This document shows, one piece after another, positions 42,157-53,110 of a stretch of DNA of 64,000 nucleotides. The position numbers were made by a program, and so were the translations under genes. The stretch's first letter is position 1. Each line of letters begins with the position of its first letter. The notes beneath the pieces are model-generated. The model saw only the letters and a program-made list of their open reading frames with translations. It ran no database searches and had not been told where the DNA came from. The stretch lies in the NCBI GenBank assembly GCA_000507305.1, contig DF240872.1, forward strand, positions 1 through 64,000, given 5' to 3'. This stretch comes from Breviolum minutum Mf 1.05b.01 (Eukaryota; Sar; Dinophyceae; Suessiales; Symbiodiniaceae).

Positions 42157-42840
42157 GTTTTCGGCCGAAAAACGGACCCTGCGCCTCAAGTAGGCGATTA
42201 CAGACCAATTATTGTGTTCTCCATCGTATACAGGTCGTGGTCTTCTTTGCGTTCCAGGCAAATTCTGCGCCACCTCATGCAGTTTGTCTCGGGACATCAA
42301 TTTGGTTTCATGCCCAATTGTGAAGCCTCGGAGATATGGTTGGTGCTGCAAGGACTTATTGAAGTCACGCATCTACAGGATGAGGTTCGATGCGGTTTCG
42401 TCACCGACATCATCAAAGCTTTTGAATCTCTACCCAGAGCTCCAGTCTTCGCTCTTTGTGCTCAGCTGGGAATTCCAAGTCGAGTGATCTGTCTTTGGGA
42501 GACTTTCCTTGCCACTATGGTCAGGAGATTTCGAGTCAATGACATGGTGGGTCCGCCCCTCACATCTACTTCCGGATTCCCTGAGGGGTGCGGGATGTCT
42601 TGCATCGCAATGGCCGTGGTCAACATATCGTACCAGTACCACATGTACATGCGGGCGTTTTGTCCTGCTCCTATTGCCCTCAGCTACGTGGACAACTTGG
42701 ACTTAGTTGCGGAGGACCATGCAGCCTTGGGTCAGGGCATTCTCTGCCTTCAAGCATGGGCAGACATGTGGTTGCTTGATTTGGATGGTGCCAAATCATA
42801 TGTCTGGGGGGCGATTTTTTGGTTAATACTCGCTTGTCAG
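42157..42840 (+). CDS. Reverse transcriptase exon (LINE-like, YVDN active site)
   Basis: TTTCAG|GTT acceptor and CAG|GTAATG donor, open for about 228 codons. Palm-domain motifs are in order: DYRPIIVFSIVYRSWSSLRS; FVTDIIKAFESLPR (motif A Asp); TSGFPEGCGMSCIAM (motif B); IALSYVDNLDLVAE (motif C); LDGAKSYVWG (motif D). Motif C reads YVDN rather than Y-x-DD, as I recall for other dinoflagellate elements of this group. It is a fragment: no endonuclease or gag part is seen next to it. Mobile element remnant or host-incorporated exon. Confidence 0.8.
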
Positions 42841-43449
42841 GTAATGGTTTTTAATTGATTGGTTTGGGGCGGTGGGTGGTTTCGGATGCATAACGGATTC
42901 CCGAAAATGAAAAGGAGGCTGTTACTTAGGGGTACCCCTAGAATTCCAAAACACCGGGCCCCAAACCAACAATTAACCATTACCCTAGGAATCCAGTCAT
43001 ATTCTCAGATGATGATTAGGATGTCCAATCACCTCCGAAAAGCATAGTATTGAGGTTCCATTACCATTCTCAGAAGGTGAGCCAGGATCCCTAGGGTTAG
43101 TTGAACTTCCAGGGCAAAGATCTGGTTGATTTCTCCGCACCCGACCGGTTGAGGCCCTCCCCACAGATTTCCGCCTCATCGGCAGTGGACACAGAGGTGG
43201 ATTTGTTGTGGGCGTTCATCCTTGCAGGGATGGAGCGTTGATCCTTAATAAGTATGATGGGAGCCCAGATGCCTAATTTTTAAGGGTTATATAGTGTCGA
43301 ACCTTCCAAAATATGGGGTTTATGTGTTCTATATAGGTACATATTTTTATTGAGCGAGAGACATATACCAGGTTTCCAGTCATGTGAAAGTATTTTAGCC
43401 AGTTGGGGAATCTGAAAAAGCAATCACCAACAATGACTTGATGACACAG
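42841..43449. other. Intron-like region
   Basis: Contains a family E-like fragment (GGGGTACCCCTAGAATTCC at about 42930) and short frames without support. Confidence 0.35.
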
Positions 43450-43568
43450 ATCTCAAAGCCATGCGAGATGCAGAGGCAACACTCAACACTATGGCTAAGA
43501 ACATTCCAACAGACCTCTGGAACATACTCAAAAAAGATGTCCCCAAATCCAGCATTTCCCCTTCATAA
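43450..43568 (+). CDS. Plus-strand terminal exon
   Basis: CACAG|AT acceptor. It encodes LKAMRDAEATLNTMAKNIPT and then DLWNILKKDVPKSSISPS to a TAA stop. Good composition, helical. Function unknown. Confidence 0.55.
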
Positions 43569-43936
43569 ACAGCTAGTAGGGCAGTGTTGTGGGTTTATGC
43601 TCAACTCTTTCAATTTTCTTATATAGATTTTTTTTGGCATCAAGTCGGAGACTGATAATTGGGTCTGTCCAATTTTTCCACCAACAAAAAACCATAGCAT
43701 TAGGGTTCATAAAATCCATTCTCACCAAGGTGATTTTTTCATCCTGAGCATATTAAGATGATGCATCTAATTTTTTTCCCATGCGCTGCTAAGTTCTGCT
43801 GGGTGTGTCACCTAGTCCCAGGATCATCTGGATCATCTCAGTGTGGGCAGTGAATTTGACTCCGATGCGGAGGACCCTAAGGGTGGACCAACAAAAACCG
43901 TTTGTTTGTGAAAATTGCGGGGTGTCTTCATAAGCC

Positions 43937-44130
43937 ACAGCATCCATGTATTTTTATTTAGGTTGTGGTTTCAACCATTTTTATTTTCACCCCCAAAATT
44001 TGGGAAATGATCCAATTTGACGAGCATGTTTTTCAATTGGGTCGCTCAACCACCAACTAGCTATTTAGATACCTTCATTTGGTTGATTTTTTCATGGTTT
44101 TCATGTAGGTATACCAGTCCCATGGATCCC
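43937..44130. mobile_element. Family A palindrome interrupted by family B
   Basis: AGCATCCATGTATTTTTATT at the left and TACCAGTCCCATGGATCCCA at the right, with a complete family B copy (43959-44060) inside. Confidence 0.65.
43959..44060. mobile_element. Family B element nested in family A
   Basis: TAGGTTGTGGTTTCAACCAT left and GCTCAACCACCAACTAG right. The core is ATGATCCAATTTGACGAGC. Confidence 0.8.
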
Positions 44131-44381
44131 AAAAGGATGAAAACAAAGTCATCAAAAGATTCAGGTACCAAAAGATGGAGTCCGAAAACGAACCTGACAA
44201 CTAGGCAAATGATAACGACCAAACTCCCGCAGGTTGGGAATTCCCGAATAAATAGTGGTGATTTTTATTCGGGAATTCCCTCCCAAATCCCCTTAACTAT
44301 TTAGTTCAGGTTTAGGAATTATACAAATTCGCCCAGTTACAAGGCTGTTTTTGGTGAAACTTCAGGGTTTTCCTTTCATAC

Positions 44382-44530
44382 TTGAAGGATCATCCTACTT
44401 AGGTATTTAGCAACTATGGTGATCGTAAGTCCCATGACTGGGGTTGTGGGACCCCTTCCAAATGGCCGTTTTATGGCTTTTAAATGGGGGTTATTAACCT
44501 ACTGCATACTAAATGGGTTGATCCTCCAAG
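44382..44530. mobile_element. Family F element
   Basis: CTTGAAGGATCATCC left and TTGATCCTCCAAG right. The interior GGTGATCGTAAGTCCC and GGACCCCTTCCAAATGGCC is also found diverged near 7490, 37560 and 54240. Confidence 0.7.
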
Positions 44531-44639
44531 TAATCCGTATCCATACAGCTGGGATAGTAACAGTTTGGGACATAACAACAGTTTGGATTGTTGAATTGAA
44601 CAGTCTTTTATGGCGCATCCGACGTGTTTGAACATCCAG

Positions 44640-44708
44640 CTGGAGAAGACATCTACAGTGGAAAAGGGTCCTCCTGTGACACATCACAAGCTGAACAAGG
44701 GAGATAAT
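44640..44708 (+). CDS. Plus-strand exon
   Basis: ATCCAG|CTG acceptor. LEKTSTVEKGPPVTHHKLNK then GDN, with GTCTAT as donor. The frame stays open to 44753. Confidence 0.4.
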
Positions 44709-44753
44709 GTCTATCCATGGTATGACACTAGCAAGATCTTTGCATATTTTCAG

Positions 44754-44922
44754 GTTCAGCGGCCAACATGAAAGCTGATGGCAACGCAGCGATCACCCGG
44801 CAGATTGAATTCACTTGTTTGATTCATGGAACTCATCCCTCGATTTGTCACACAGCGACTATGTGGTATTTGTGCGCAGACTTCACACACACCCTGGAAA
44901 TCATGGGCTTCCAATATGGGTT
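44754..44922 (+). CDS. Plus-strand exon
   Basis: TTTTCAG|GT acceptor. It reads SAANMKADGNAAITRQIEFT and then CLIHGTHPSICHTATMWYLC. A second frame is open across the same bases and beyond (to 45083), so the assignment is tentative. Confidence 0.35.
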
Positions 44923-46829
44923 TTGAAGTGCCGTGGTGCAATGTGGTTCGGAGGATTCTGCCAACTATGTGCCTGGCTTCGTCGCTTTGCAAGATACTCT
45001 CTCAGAGAGCGAGATTCCTGGTTCTTGTCAGGTTCACCTTGATTGGTATTCAGCGCGCAGCTTTGCAGGTTTGGTCGTGTTGATGTTATATGGCCGTGCA
45101 GGTTTTCCGTGGTATTCCTCGCGTGGATTGTGAAGTATCGGGTGTTGATGTTCTCCAATCAGGATGAGAGGTTGGTTGGGTTCTAGGAATACTGAGAAAG
45201 CATGACACAACCCTTTTATTCATGTTCCCTAAGATACCTGACCCTCAAAAGTGGCTATATAATTTGAGGACCCGGATCCCTGCTATACAGGTTCAAACCC
45301 GTCCAAGGATTCTTAGGGTTAATCACATATCCTATAGCTTTTCTGCCCATTCTGTGAGGATTTGGCGCCTGCGTCCACCTTGCAATTGCCACGGAAAAGT
45401 ACGATACACCGAGAGCCTTTAGAACTCGTTGCACCAACTCGAAGTTCAGGAGAACTGGGCGGAGGGTTTCATAGGAATCTCTAGTACTATAGGAGGATGG
45501 CACCTCACTTACAAGGCGGGCCCCAAAACCAAGTTTAACTGGGGTGAAATGACTCCTATAAGAATTTTTAGGGGTTATAACCCCGTTGCTAACTGTTGGG
45601 GCCCCCACTTAGAAGTGCCTTAGTTAAGGGGTTACTTCAGCAATTGTAACTAGACCAATCCTACTGAAAGGGGACGAAAAGAAACCATGGTTATTAAGCA
45701 CTTATACTGAATGGGCCGATCCTCCAAGATACGGGCACCCCGGAATGCCAGACCGCCCGGAAATGAGACCTTTTTAAGAGTTTGCAAAACCGACCATGAA
45801 GGCCCTAATGAGGCCTTATTATTTTTCCTGTCGGCATTGCGGGAGGGGATTCCCATAACGGTTGTCTCTGTCATGGGCAATGTGATATTTTGTGTCGGCG
45901 TGTTGTCAACAAAAATAGAGCATGTACTACACCCTCAAAATCTACTACTGTACTTGAAGAGGTGATTTCGAATTTTGCCCCCAAAGTTTAACAGGGCCCT
46001 TGAAAATCAATGGCTAGAAGATGCTAGAAGATGTATTTGCTATTGACATAGTCCCTTTGTAGGGGACATGCTAGTTTTCCTGGGTGTATGTAAAATAGTT
46101 GAATTTTGATCTTTCAATCTCATGGGATTCATCACAAATCGCTGAGAGTTTTGGCAGTTTTCCGGAAAAAGTTTTGGTTCATATGTTTGGAGCGCTGGGA
46201 GCAAGCGGTTTTCAACAAAATCAAGTAACTTGGATCATTTTGGACACTTAAATATACCTAGATGGTGGCGGCACTCCGGCTGTGGCGATTCGGCACGAAA
46301 TGATTTGGGCAAGACACGAAACACATTTCGAAGAGTGCAGTGGTTTTTGAAGGTTAGTTTGCTGGCAATTCTGCGATTGTGACCATTTTGGGGATGGTGA
46401 TTTGTGACCCTTTCAATGTCTAAGTGACCTCCAAATAGGGGATAAACATGTCACGGCTTGAATCACCTGGTTTGTCTGATTTTTCATTGGGTTTTGTCTA
46501 AAAAAACCTCCTGCTACCCTTTAAAAAAAAGTCGTTGTCAGTAATATTGTTGGTGAAGTACCTTTACCAAAAAAGAAGCAACACAAGGAGTCCGAGTGTA
46601 ACAATATATGGTTTATATATATGATATAGTTTTTGCTTATGGTTTACATTGATGAAACATGATTCTGCCATAAGGCATGGAGAAAAATCTGACCATCCTA
46701 ACCAGCGGCAGGAGCTGCAGTTGAACAAGTTGCAACTGGCCAAGCAGGTTTGGGTTTCTTACAGTTGAATTCAGTGGGCCGTTGGGTTTCATGTTGTGGA
46801 AAGGGGATGTATATGAGGATAGGCTCTAA
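44923..46829. other. Region without resolved genes
   Basis: 44923-45140 and 45255-45608 show competing open frames on both strands. A right half of family F is near 45640-45730. 45966-46829 looks like intron or intergenic sequence with nothing recognised. Confidence 0.35.
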
Positions 46830-46942
46830 CTAGATGGTGGTTTCAACTTTGTTTTTTTTTGTTTTCACTCCCCTTGGGCCACTTGGGGTTTCATGATCCA
46901 ATTAATCTGATATGTTTCAATTGGGTTGAAACGACCAACCAG
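46830..46942. mobile_element. Family B element
   Basis: CTAGATGGTGGTTTCAACTT left and GGGTTGAAACGACCAACCAG right. Confidence 0.75.
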
Positions 46943-47098
46943 ATACTGTAAGATCTGTAAGTATTTAGCAACATTTTCTTTTTTTGGTGGCCCTTCATTT
47001 TCCACCCCTTAAAAGTATAAATAAACACCATGCTTTGGCAGCCCTGAAAAAAATGTCAGTTGTTTGACAGTGCGAAAATTTTGTGTCCATGGGCATCA

Positions 47099-47270
47099 TA
47101 CGGTTGATGGATCAGAAATCCGGCGTTCACCAGTTGAGGTTGGTAGTTTATCCCATTAGTTACAATCCCATACCATCCATGTATGGGATATTTACCTACA
47201 TTTACCATATTTTATCCTAAAAATCAACCATTCAGGGTGGTTGTTTCGGATTTCTGAAGCATCAACAGTA
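47099..47270. mobile_element. Family G element containing a family A fragment
   Basis: TACGGTTGATGGATCAGAAA left, GGATTTCTGAAGCATCAACA right. After the conserved CACCAGTTGAGGTTGGTAGT, a piece of family A (CCCATACCATCCATGTATGG to AAAATCAACC) interrupts it. Confidence 0.7.
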
Positions 47271-47370
47271 CTCCCCCATGTCCAGAGAGACATCCTGAAG
47301 GCCCTGAAAGTTGAACTTGAGGGCCATTTCTCAGCGTCCGAAAAGCCCAACATAGAGTTTCTGCTAGTCG
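47269..47370 (+). CDS. Plus-strand exon starting at the end of a family G element
   Basis: The acceptor CATCAACAG| is the element's own terminus. The exon reads LPHVQRDILKALKVELEGHF and SASEKPNIEFLLV to a GTGAAC donor. Good evidence that family G supplies a 3' splice site. Confidence 0.55.
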
Positions 47371-47413
47371 GTGAACCTCAACTTCTAAACCCCCCGTGTT
47401 GTTCCCAGGACTC

Positions 47414-47562
47414 CTTGGAGGATCATCCCAGGACTTGTAAGTAGGTATAGTATATTCACCCCAATTTATAAGCCATGTTCATGGCCATTTGGAAGGGGTC
47501 CACCATCCTACAACTGACCAATGTCATTAAGCATTTGCAAATTCACGGGATGATCCTCCAGG
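47414..47562. mobile_element. Family F element
   Basis: CTTGGAGGATCATCCCAGGA left and GGGATGATCCTCCAGG right. 47563-47740 downstream is GC-rich and open in several frames, possibly an exon. Confidence 0.7.
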
Positions 47563-48167
47563 TAGTATATACCCCAAAGGCACGTTTCCACTGGCCAACG
47601 TTGCCAGCCGCTCCAGGCGGCGCCAGCTCGTCAGAGGCAAAACGCAGCGACGGATTTGGGGCCGAAAGAGGCGCCCACTCCAGAGAGAGAGATGTAGCGT
47701 CCACTGCCTCCGTCATGAGGTTACCAGTTGAACAGTGACCAGTTTGGGGGTGGTGGGTTACGAATAATTATAAGAATAGTTTATATATATATATATGTAG
47801 GGATTATTTTAGTACCAAGCTTTTGATAAACGACCCCTGGTTATGAATGCTGTTAATATAGGAAATGACAAACTATACCCAGTTTTATAGGCATTATAAG
47901 ATCCCTATCAAAGCAATCAGTTTATTATCATGGAATGTCAGCCAAGGGTTGAACGTTGAACGTTGCGGGTAGTTGAGGTGGGTTAGTTGAAATCCAGAAG
48001 GTTTTCTACATCCATAAAAGGTTACCTTACTTGGCCAATGGCTAAACTTTTCCAACTTTTTGGGATTACATTAAATTAGTAGGGAAGATACAGGAACTCG
48101 AAAGGCTTTATTTCAGGGTCCATTAATTGGCCAAGTGAGTTACTCAAGGCCCTTTCCAAAACCCAAC

Positions 48168-48296
48168 TTGGATGTCCTGTTGGAAGTTAGTAAATGGTTA
48201 ATAAATGAGTTATAACCCCAATATACCCCATTTATAAGTAGGTTTATAACCCATTGATCCTAACCATTGATCCTAACTTCCAACAGGACATCTAAG
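48168..48296. mobile_element. Family C element
   Basis: CTTGGATGTCCTGTTGGAAG left and ACTTCCAACAGGACATCTAA right, with GAGTTATAACCCC inside. The unusual TGTTGG/CCAACA arm variant is present in both arms. Confidence 0.8.
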
Positions 48297-48587
48297 AACA
48301 CGACCTGGAACCCAAATGGGGCCCCTGGTTTTGGTTGGAAAAAAGCTGTGTTTCAGGCACTGGAGCTGCCGCGGTTTCTCCAACATCGCAGGCGCTGGGG
48401 TATAGAAACAGCTTACAACCGGCTTCCCATGTCATCCACATATACATATATATATATATATCAAATTATAGCGACCTCACACGACCTCACCCCAAATGGT
48501 GGTTTAGGAAGGGAAATCCCCTTATTTCAGGCAAACCTAGTTTGGTGAAATATTATAATTTGACCATATTTATATATATATAGAGAG

Positions 48588-48666
48588 AGATGTATGTTTA
48601 CCTACATTTACCATAAAAGAATCAACCAAATGTAGGTAAATAATACCAGTCCCATGAATGCTATGG
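48588..48666. mobile_element. Family A palindrome, left end truncated
   Basis: TTTACCTACATTTACCATAA left part and TACCAGTCCCATGAATGCTA right part. The outermost left arm is replaced by an AT/AG microsatellite. Confidence 0.65.
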
Positions 48667-48779
48667 GGTTGAATGATGTTAATTTTCACATCTTTGTAAT
48701 CATAAATTCAGACTTATCAGGACCACGTCACCAAATGTTGGATAAGGAGATAACCTCTGAATCTTTCAATACTTTATGT

Positions 48780-49390
48780 ACGTATACGTATTTGTGACTT
48801 TGCAGGTTTGCATGGTATACGGGGTGGTACGTATGGTGGTGCTACGCACGGTAGGTATGTATTGGCACGTCTCGTATGTATGGTTTTGGTACGTAAGGTA
48901 AGTGTTGTGAGTGTTGTATGTAGGGTGTGTATGGTGTGTGTGTGTGTGTGCTGCGTATGTGTATGTATGTTTCGTGGTGTATGTACAGTACGTACGGGAT
49001 GTGTGGTACGTTTGCAATGGTTTGTGTTGCTTTGTATCATTGTATTGTTTTGAATCCTAAAGTATTGGACTCGTCTTGTTTGGAAATGTCTTGAACTTAT
49101 TTTATCTTGTTGCGTCTTGTAGCGTACTGTCTTGCATCGTGTTGGAAAGTATTTGATTGGTTTGTTCTTGTTTTTGTTACAATTAGGCATTCCGTTTGTA
49201 TTGTCAATTGTCTTGTGATTGAAATATGGTTGTGCTCGTGATTGCAATTGCATTTGTATTGTATTGTTTTTTTTGCATTGTTTTGCATTTTTGATTGCAC
49301 ATGTATGAATTGTGTAGATTTGTAGTTGCACCCACTAAGAAGTGTTATTCTTTAGTGTATTGTATTGTATCTTAGTGTTGGTCCAGATTA
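48780..49390. repeat. 600-bp GT-rich, strand-asymmetric low-complexity tract
   Basis: Plus strand very rich in G and T with repeated GTATGT, TTGTAT, GTCTTG and GTACG words. Long frames (up to 185 codons on the minus strand) are Thr/His/Asn-rich and not protein-like. Confidence 0.75.
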
Positions 49391-49857
49391 TATGACTGAA
49401 AACAGCCCACAAAATCACCTAGAACTTTTCTTCATCTACATCCTTTAATGGCTGGGTCAAAAATCCCTTGGTTCCCTCTTACGGAAAAAAACCTGGTCAT
49501 CATCGCCCAAGCGCGCTTCACAGGCAGAGACGTTGGAAAAAAAGAAACAACTGAGGGCGTTGCTTGGCAGATCGTTGGGACCAGTGGCCAAAAACTCACC
49601 ACAGCCTCCCCCCAAAAATCTCCAAAACTCCCAAGCACATGGGATCCCCCTTAGTGGTAATCTTTCCATCCTAGTATTCCCTTATTGGTTATACTTAAGC
49701 ACTGGGAGTAGTATGGGAACAGTATGGGACCCAACAAGGTGCCTTGTGCTTTTGGGGGTCCCTGAACAGCAAAAGTTTTTTTCCCCCTCAAGAGGTTGGC
49801 GACTCCAAATGGGCATTGCGACCTGGGCTTTGTTGGCGATGGTTAGTGTTGTTGCAG

Positions 49858-50170
49858 AACCAGGGGCGCCGGAAGAAGATTCCGAACCAAGAGATGTTCC
49901 TTTTGAAGGCCCTCCAGAAGAAGAGGAGGCCAGAGTTCATGGGAACAAGACCGAAGCAGAGTTGAGGGCAGAAGCCAAGTCGAAGCAGCATGTGTACACT
50001 CATCGGCCGAAGAATCCTTATTGTGATGTGTGCAATCGTTCCAAGATGCTCAAGCACTATGCACGCAAGACAGATGGTTCTCGTCATGTCGTTGCAGAGG
50101 GTTTTGGAGATCACATCGTTGCAGACTTCGTTCTAATCCACAGACCAGTTGAGCAACGCATTGATGGACT
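49858..50170 (+). CDS. Copia-type integrase exon (zinc-binding region and start of catalytic core)
   Basis: TTGCAG|AA acceptor and GTATAC donor. After an acidic stretch (EDSEPRDVPFEGPPEEEEAR) it reads KQHVYTHRPKNPYCDVCNRS, KMLKHYARKTDGSRHVVAEG and FGDHIVADFVLIHRP. HxxxxH...CxxC is the integrase zinc-binding pattern of Ty1/copia polyproteins, and FGDHIVAD holds the first catalytic Asp. Only this part is present, so it is a remnant or a spliced retroelement exon. A family A copy follows at once. Confidence 0.75.
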
Positions 50171-50176
50171 GTATAC

Positions 50177-50279
50177 CCCATAGGATCCATGTATGGTATA
50201 TTTTTAGATTTACCTACATGAAGGGTCAATTTTTATGGTACATTAGTAGGTAAATATACTATAGATGAATCCTATGGGT
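50177..50279. mobile_element. Family A palindrome forming almost a whole intron
   Basis: ACCCCATAGGATCCATGTAT left and TAGATGAATCCTATGGGT right. It fills the GT...AG interval 50171-50295 that directly follows the integrase exon. The next exon would begin at 50296 (GACATCCGACTTTGCT, then a GTAAGG donor). Confidence 0.8.
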
Positions 50280-50295
50280 ACTGTTAGTGTTGCAG

Positions 50296-50951
50296 GACAT
50301 CCGACTTTGCTGTAAGGAATTAATAGTTTTGAAGTACCAAACCGCTAGCCTCAGGGGTTCCGGCGGCGCCCTCAATACCCGTTTGGAGTGTTGCAGCAAA
50401 CAGCATGAGTCTAGCCGGAAAAAAACGGTTCACCATTTCAAAAGGAAAGGGGACGAAGGGAATTTGTTTTTTGCGTTTGTTCCGCTTGGCAGAGAATGTG
50501 ATTTGCCCCCTTCAACACCAACAGCTAAGGATACCCTATCAAACAGGAGGGGGCTTAGTCACGAGGGCCTGTTGAATCCATCGGTCAATTTACATGGACC
50601 AAGGGTCCAGACACGCAGACCGACCTCATGGCGGTTTATAAATTTTTTGTTCAAGCAGGTGCTCCTAAATGTGCTCCCTAATTCAGATGAGGTGGATTAT
50701 ATAAGCCCAAAAATGCCGGCTTTCCCCCCCGTTGGGTTGGTGGTGGGATGTGCATGTGGAGCTGTGCTCCAATGGCCTTGGCGAATCGAGGTTGAAGCAA
50801 GCGAAATTGGTCTATGAGGGATTGCAGGCGGTGGAATTTTCCGGGCCTTTCGGTGCGTGGAAAGGGCAAAATGATGGCCGCCAAATGATGGCCAGCAATT
50901 CTAGCAGCAAATGACATGAGGAGAACAAGATGTAGCCTCCCTAAAAGCAAC
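50296..50951. other. Region open in several frames, exon not resolved
   Basis: A 176-codon plus frame spans 50287-50817, but two other plus frames (VPAAPSIPVWSVAANSMSLA; LGESRLKQAKLVYEGLQAVE) look more protein-like in parts. At least one exon is likely, with unclear borders. Confidence 0.35.
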
Positions 50952-51080
50952 ATACTGTTGGATGGAAGAAATTCTACACCAGTTGATATGATAAATTTGA
51001 ATATCCCACTATTTGCATCTATTTGCAAGGTTTTATAATACATCCCAGATGGTTCAGAAATCCTGAACCATCAACAGTAG
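50952..51080. mobile_element. Family G element
   Basis: TACTGTTGGATGGAAGAAAT left and GAAATCCTGAACCATCAACA right, with ACACCAGTTGATATGATAAA inside. Confidence 0.7.
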
Positions 51081-51120
51081 CGCTTGAAAAAAAAGATGAT
51101 GCTTGGAAGGCGATCTTTTT
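51079..51120 (+). CDS. Short exon after a family G element
   Basis: Following the element-derived CATCAACAG| acceptor the frame reads ALEKKDDAWKAIFFF. The borders resemble the 47269 exon. Length uncertain. Confidence 0.35.
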
Positions 51121-51361
51121 CTTTTGGGACCAGTTTCCTTTTGAGATGTCTAGGTATCTCAAAATACACTCCCTAAAATACGAACAGCAAAAACACCGGG
51201 ACCTGAAATAGGGAAGATCTTTCAAAAGGAAACTTCATCTTCCTTTGCCATCCATTTTCAGGGGCAAACTTGCTGTTAGTTTCAGGGAGCTTCAGTTTTC
51301 GATTTTCAGATCGCTACTACCTGGCTTTTCAAATTTGAAAATTTGGGAGGCGCCATACTGA

Positions 51362-51448
51362 CCCATAGCATCCATGTATGGTGGAATTTACCTAAATGTA
51401 CCATAAAAATCAACCAAATGGAGATAAATCATACATGGATAGTATGGG
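51362..51448. mobile_element. Family A palindrome
   Basis: CCCATAGCATCCATGTATGG left, CATACATGGATAGTATGGG right, around CCATAAAAATCAACCAAATG. Confidence 0.8.
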
Positions 51449-51714
51449 TGAAGGAATGCAATCCAAATAATTCAAGCTAATCTTTATAGGTGTATTGTAA
51501 GCATTTGAAATGGGAATGCTGTGATTCACCACCAACAAAACGCATGGATACAGGTTGTTTCCTTTGATATGGCATGACCATCATTTTATTTATATATATG
51601 TGTTACTGTTATATACATCCTGGATTTGTTTAAGGTGATATGTTCACTTTGCATCATGGTATCAAAGGGAAATGTTGGATACCCTTGGGAGTGTACCCTA
51701 GCCAAAAGATAACC

Positions 51715-51837
51715 TACTGCTGATGGAAGAAATCCTGCGTTCACCAGTTGACAGGTTGTTAGTGTATCCCATTATTTACAGTTGTTTTGTGTTACCATTC
51801 CAGGTGGTTGCTTAGGATTTCTGCACCATCAACAGTA
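51715..51837. mobile_element. Family G element
   Basis: TACTGCTGATGGAAGAAATC left, GGATTTCTGCACCATCAACA right. Contains GCGTTCACCAGTTGACAGGT and TATCCCATTATTTACA. Confidence 0.75.
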
Positions 51838-52144
51838 TAACTACTATGAATGACCAAACATAGATGTTTAATTTTTTGGGTCTTTCCAAAAATATGGCTA
51901 TATACCCCAAAATTGTTGGATGGTGAAAATAATGGAACCCCCCTATGATTTAATGGATGATTTGGGTGGGAAAACCCCACTATTTTCGGAAACATCCAAC
52001 CTTATATAGTGGGTATTTATTGGGTATATCTGTTTTAAAGGGCTTTTTAGTAGGAAAAAACCCATGGTTGTTGGGGAGGGTATACCAGGAATTCTCCTAT
52101 CTTTACTTGGGAGTATATACCAGGACCCTCCTCTCCTCCCTCAG

Positions 52145-52255
52145 CCAGTGTCTGTCGAAAGGAAGATATCGCAGCCTTGCGCCTCGAGCTTAATGAGCTG
52201 CGGGCTGCGAAGGGCCTTCGAGCGCTTGGTTCAAAGGAGAAGTTGAGGGGTTCAG
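52145..52255 (+). CDS. Plus-strand exon, coiled-coil type
   Basis: CCTCAG|CC acceptor and GTGGAA donor. It encodes SVCRKEDIAALRLELNELRA and then AKGLRALGSKEKLRGS. Similar in style to the exons at 2137, 8425 and 59487. Confidence 0.6.
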
Positions 52256-52282
52256 GTGGAAGAGGAGTAGGTTTTACAGGGG

Positions 52283-52380
52283 TCATAGGATTCATGGGAC
52301 TGGTATACTTACAGTACCTACATTTGGGTGATTTTTATGGTAACTGTAGGTAAATATACCAGTCCCATGGATCCTATGGG
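52283..52380. mobile_element. Family A palindrome, GGACTGG variant
   Basis: ATAGGATTCATGGGACTGGT left and ACCAGTCCCATGGATCCTAT right. Both arms carry the GGGACTGG variant, unlike the GTATGG of the reference copy. Confidence 0.85.
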
Positions 52381-52795
52381 GTGGTCGTTAAATTACGTTA
52401 CCTATTTAAAGGGGAATAAAAAAAACCAAATGTATGGTGGTTTTTGAGGGATTTTCCCTTTTTTTGGTGCATGGTGAAAGGGTTTTAGGATGGTTTTTTG
52501 GTCTCATATGTCACACCCCTGAAGAGTTTGTCACATGGAACTATTATCACGGAGGTTTGGAAGATCATGTTCCTTTCTAAATGGGTGATTTGGAATTTCT
52601 GAACCATCAACAGTATGTTTGCGTTTTGAATTTGTGGAAAATCATGGTTTTGAGTCGCAAAATTAGTACATTGCTCTTTGGGCCCTTGACGCGCAAGTAT
52701 TAATATGTGCTCCTGGTGTCCACCACCTAAATGGTATCCCCATCCTAGGGTTAGCATACCATGGGAACAGGGACCCTGAACACTTTTTTCATATC

Positions 52796-52908
52796 CCATA
52801 TGCTCCATTTTGAAATTGTTTACCTACAATTGGGTTGGATTTTATTTGATTTTATGGTAGAATGTAGGTAAATATATATTCCATACATGCAAGGTGGGAT
52901 CCTACCAG
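52796..52908. mobile_element. Family A palindrome, diverged
   Basis: CCCATATGCTCCATTTTGAA left, ATTCCATACATGCAAGGTGG right, with GTAGAATGTAGGTAAATATA. Confidence 0.55.
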
Positions 52909-53110
52909 TTAATAAGTGGAGCTTCTAACCACTATGAGTAGGGGTATAACTCCATTTACAACTGGCATTTGGGTATCTATGCAAGTCATTCCAACGTATC
53001 TATTGCAAAAGGAGCCGCCGCCAGCACCAGCCACCGTCCAAGCATCACAGGAAGGGGACGGGAAGACTGGAAGATGGGAAGACTGGAAGACGGGAAGGGG
53101 CACCATAATT

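Noticed and set aside
48774..49331. 185-codon minus-strand frame rich in Thr, His and Asn
   Set aside because: Lies in a GT-rich low-complexity tract; no domain or splice structure.
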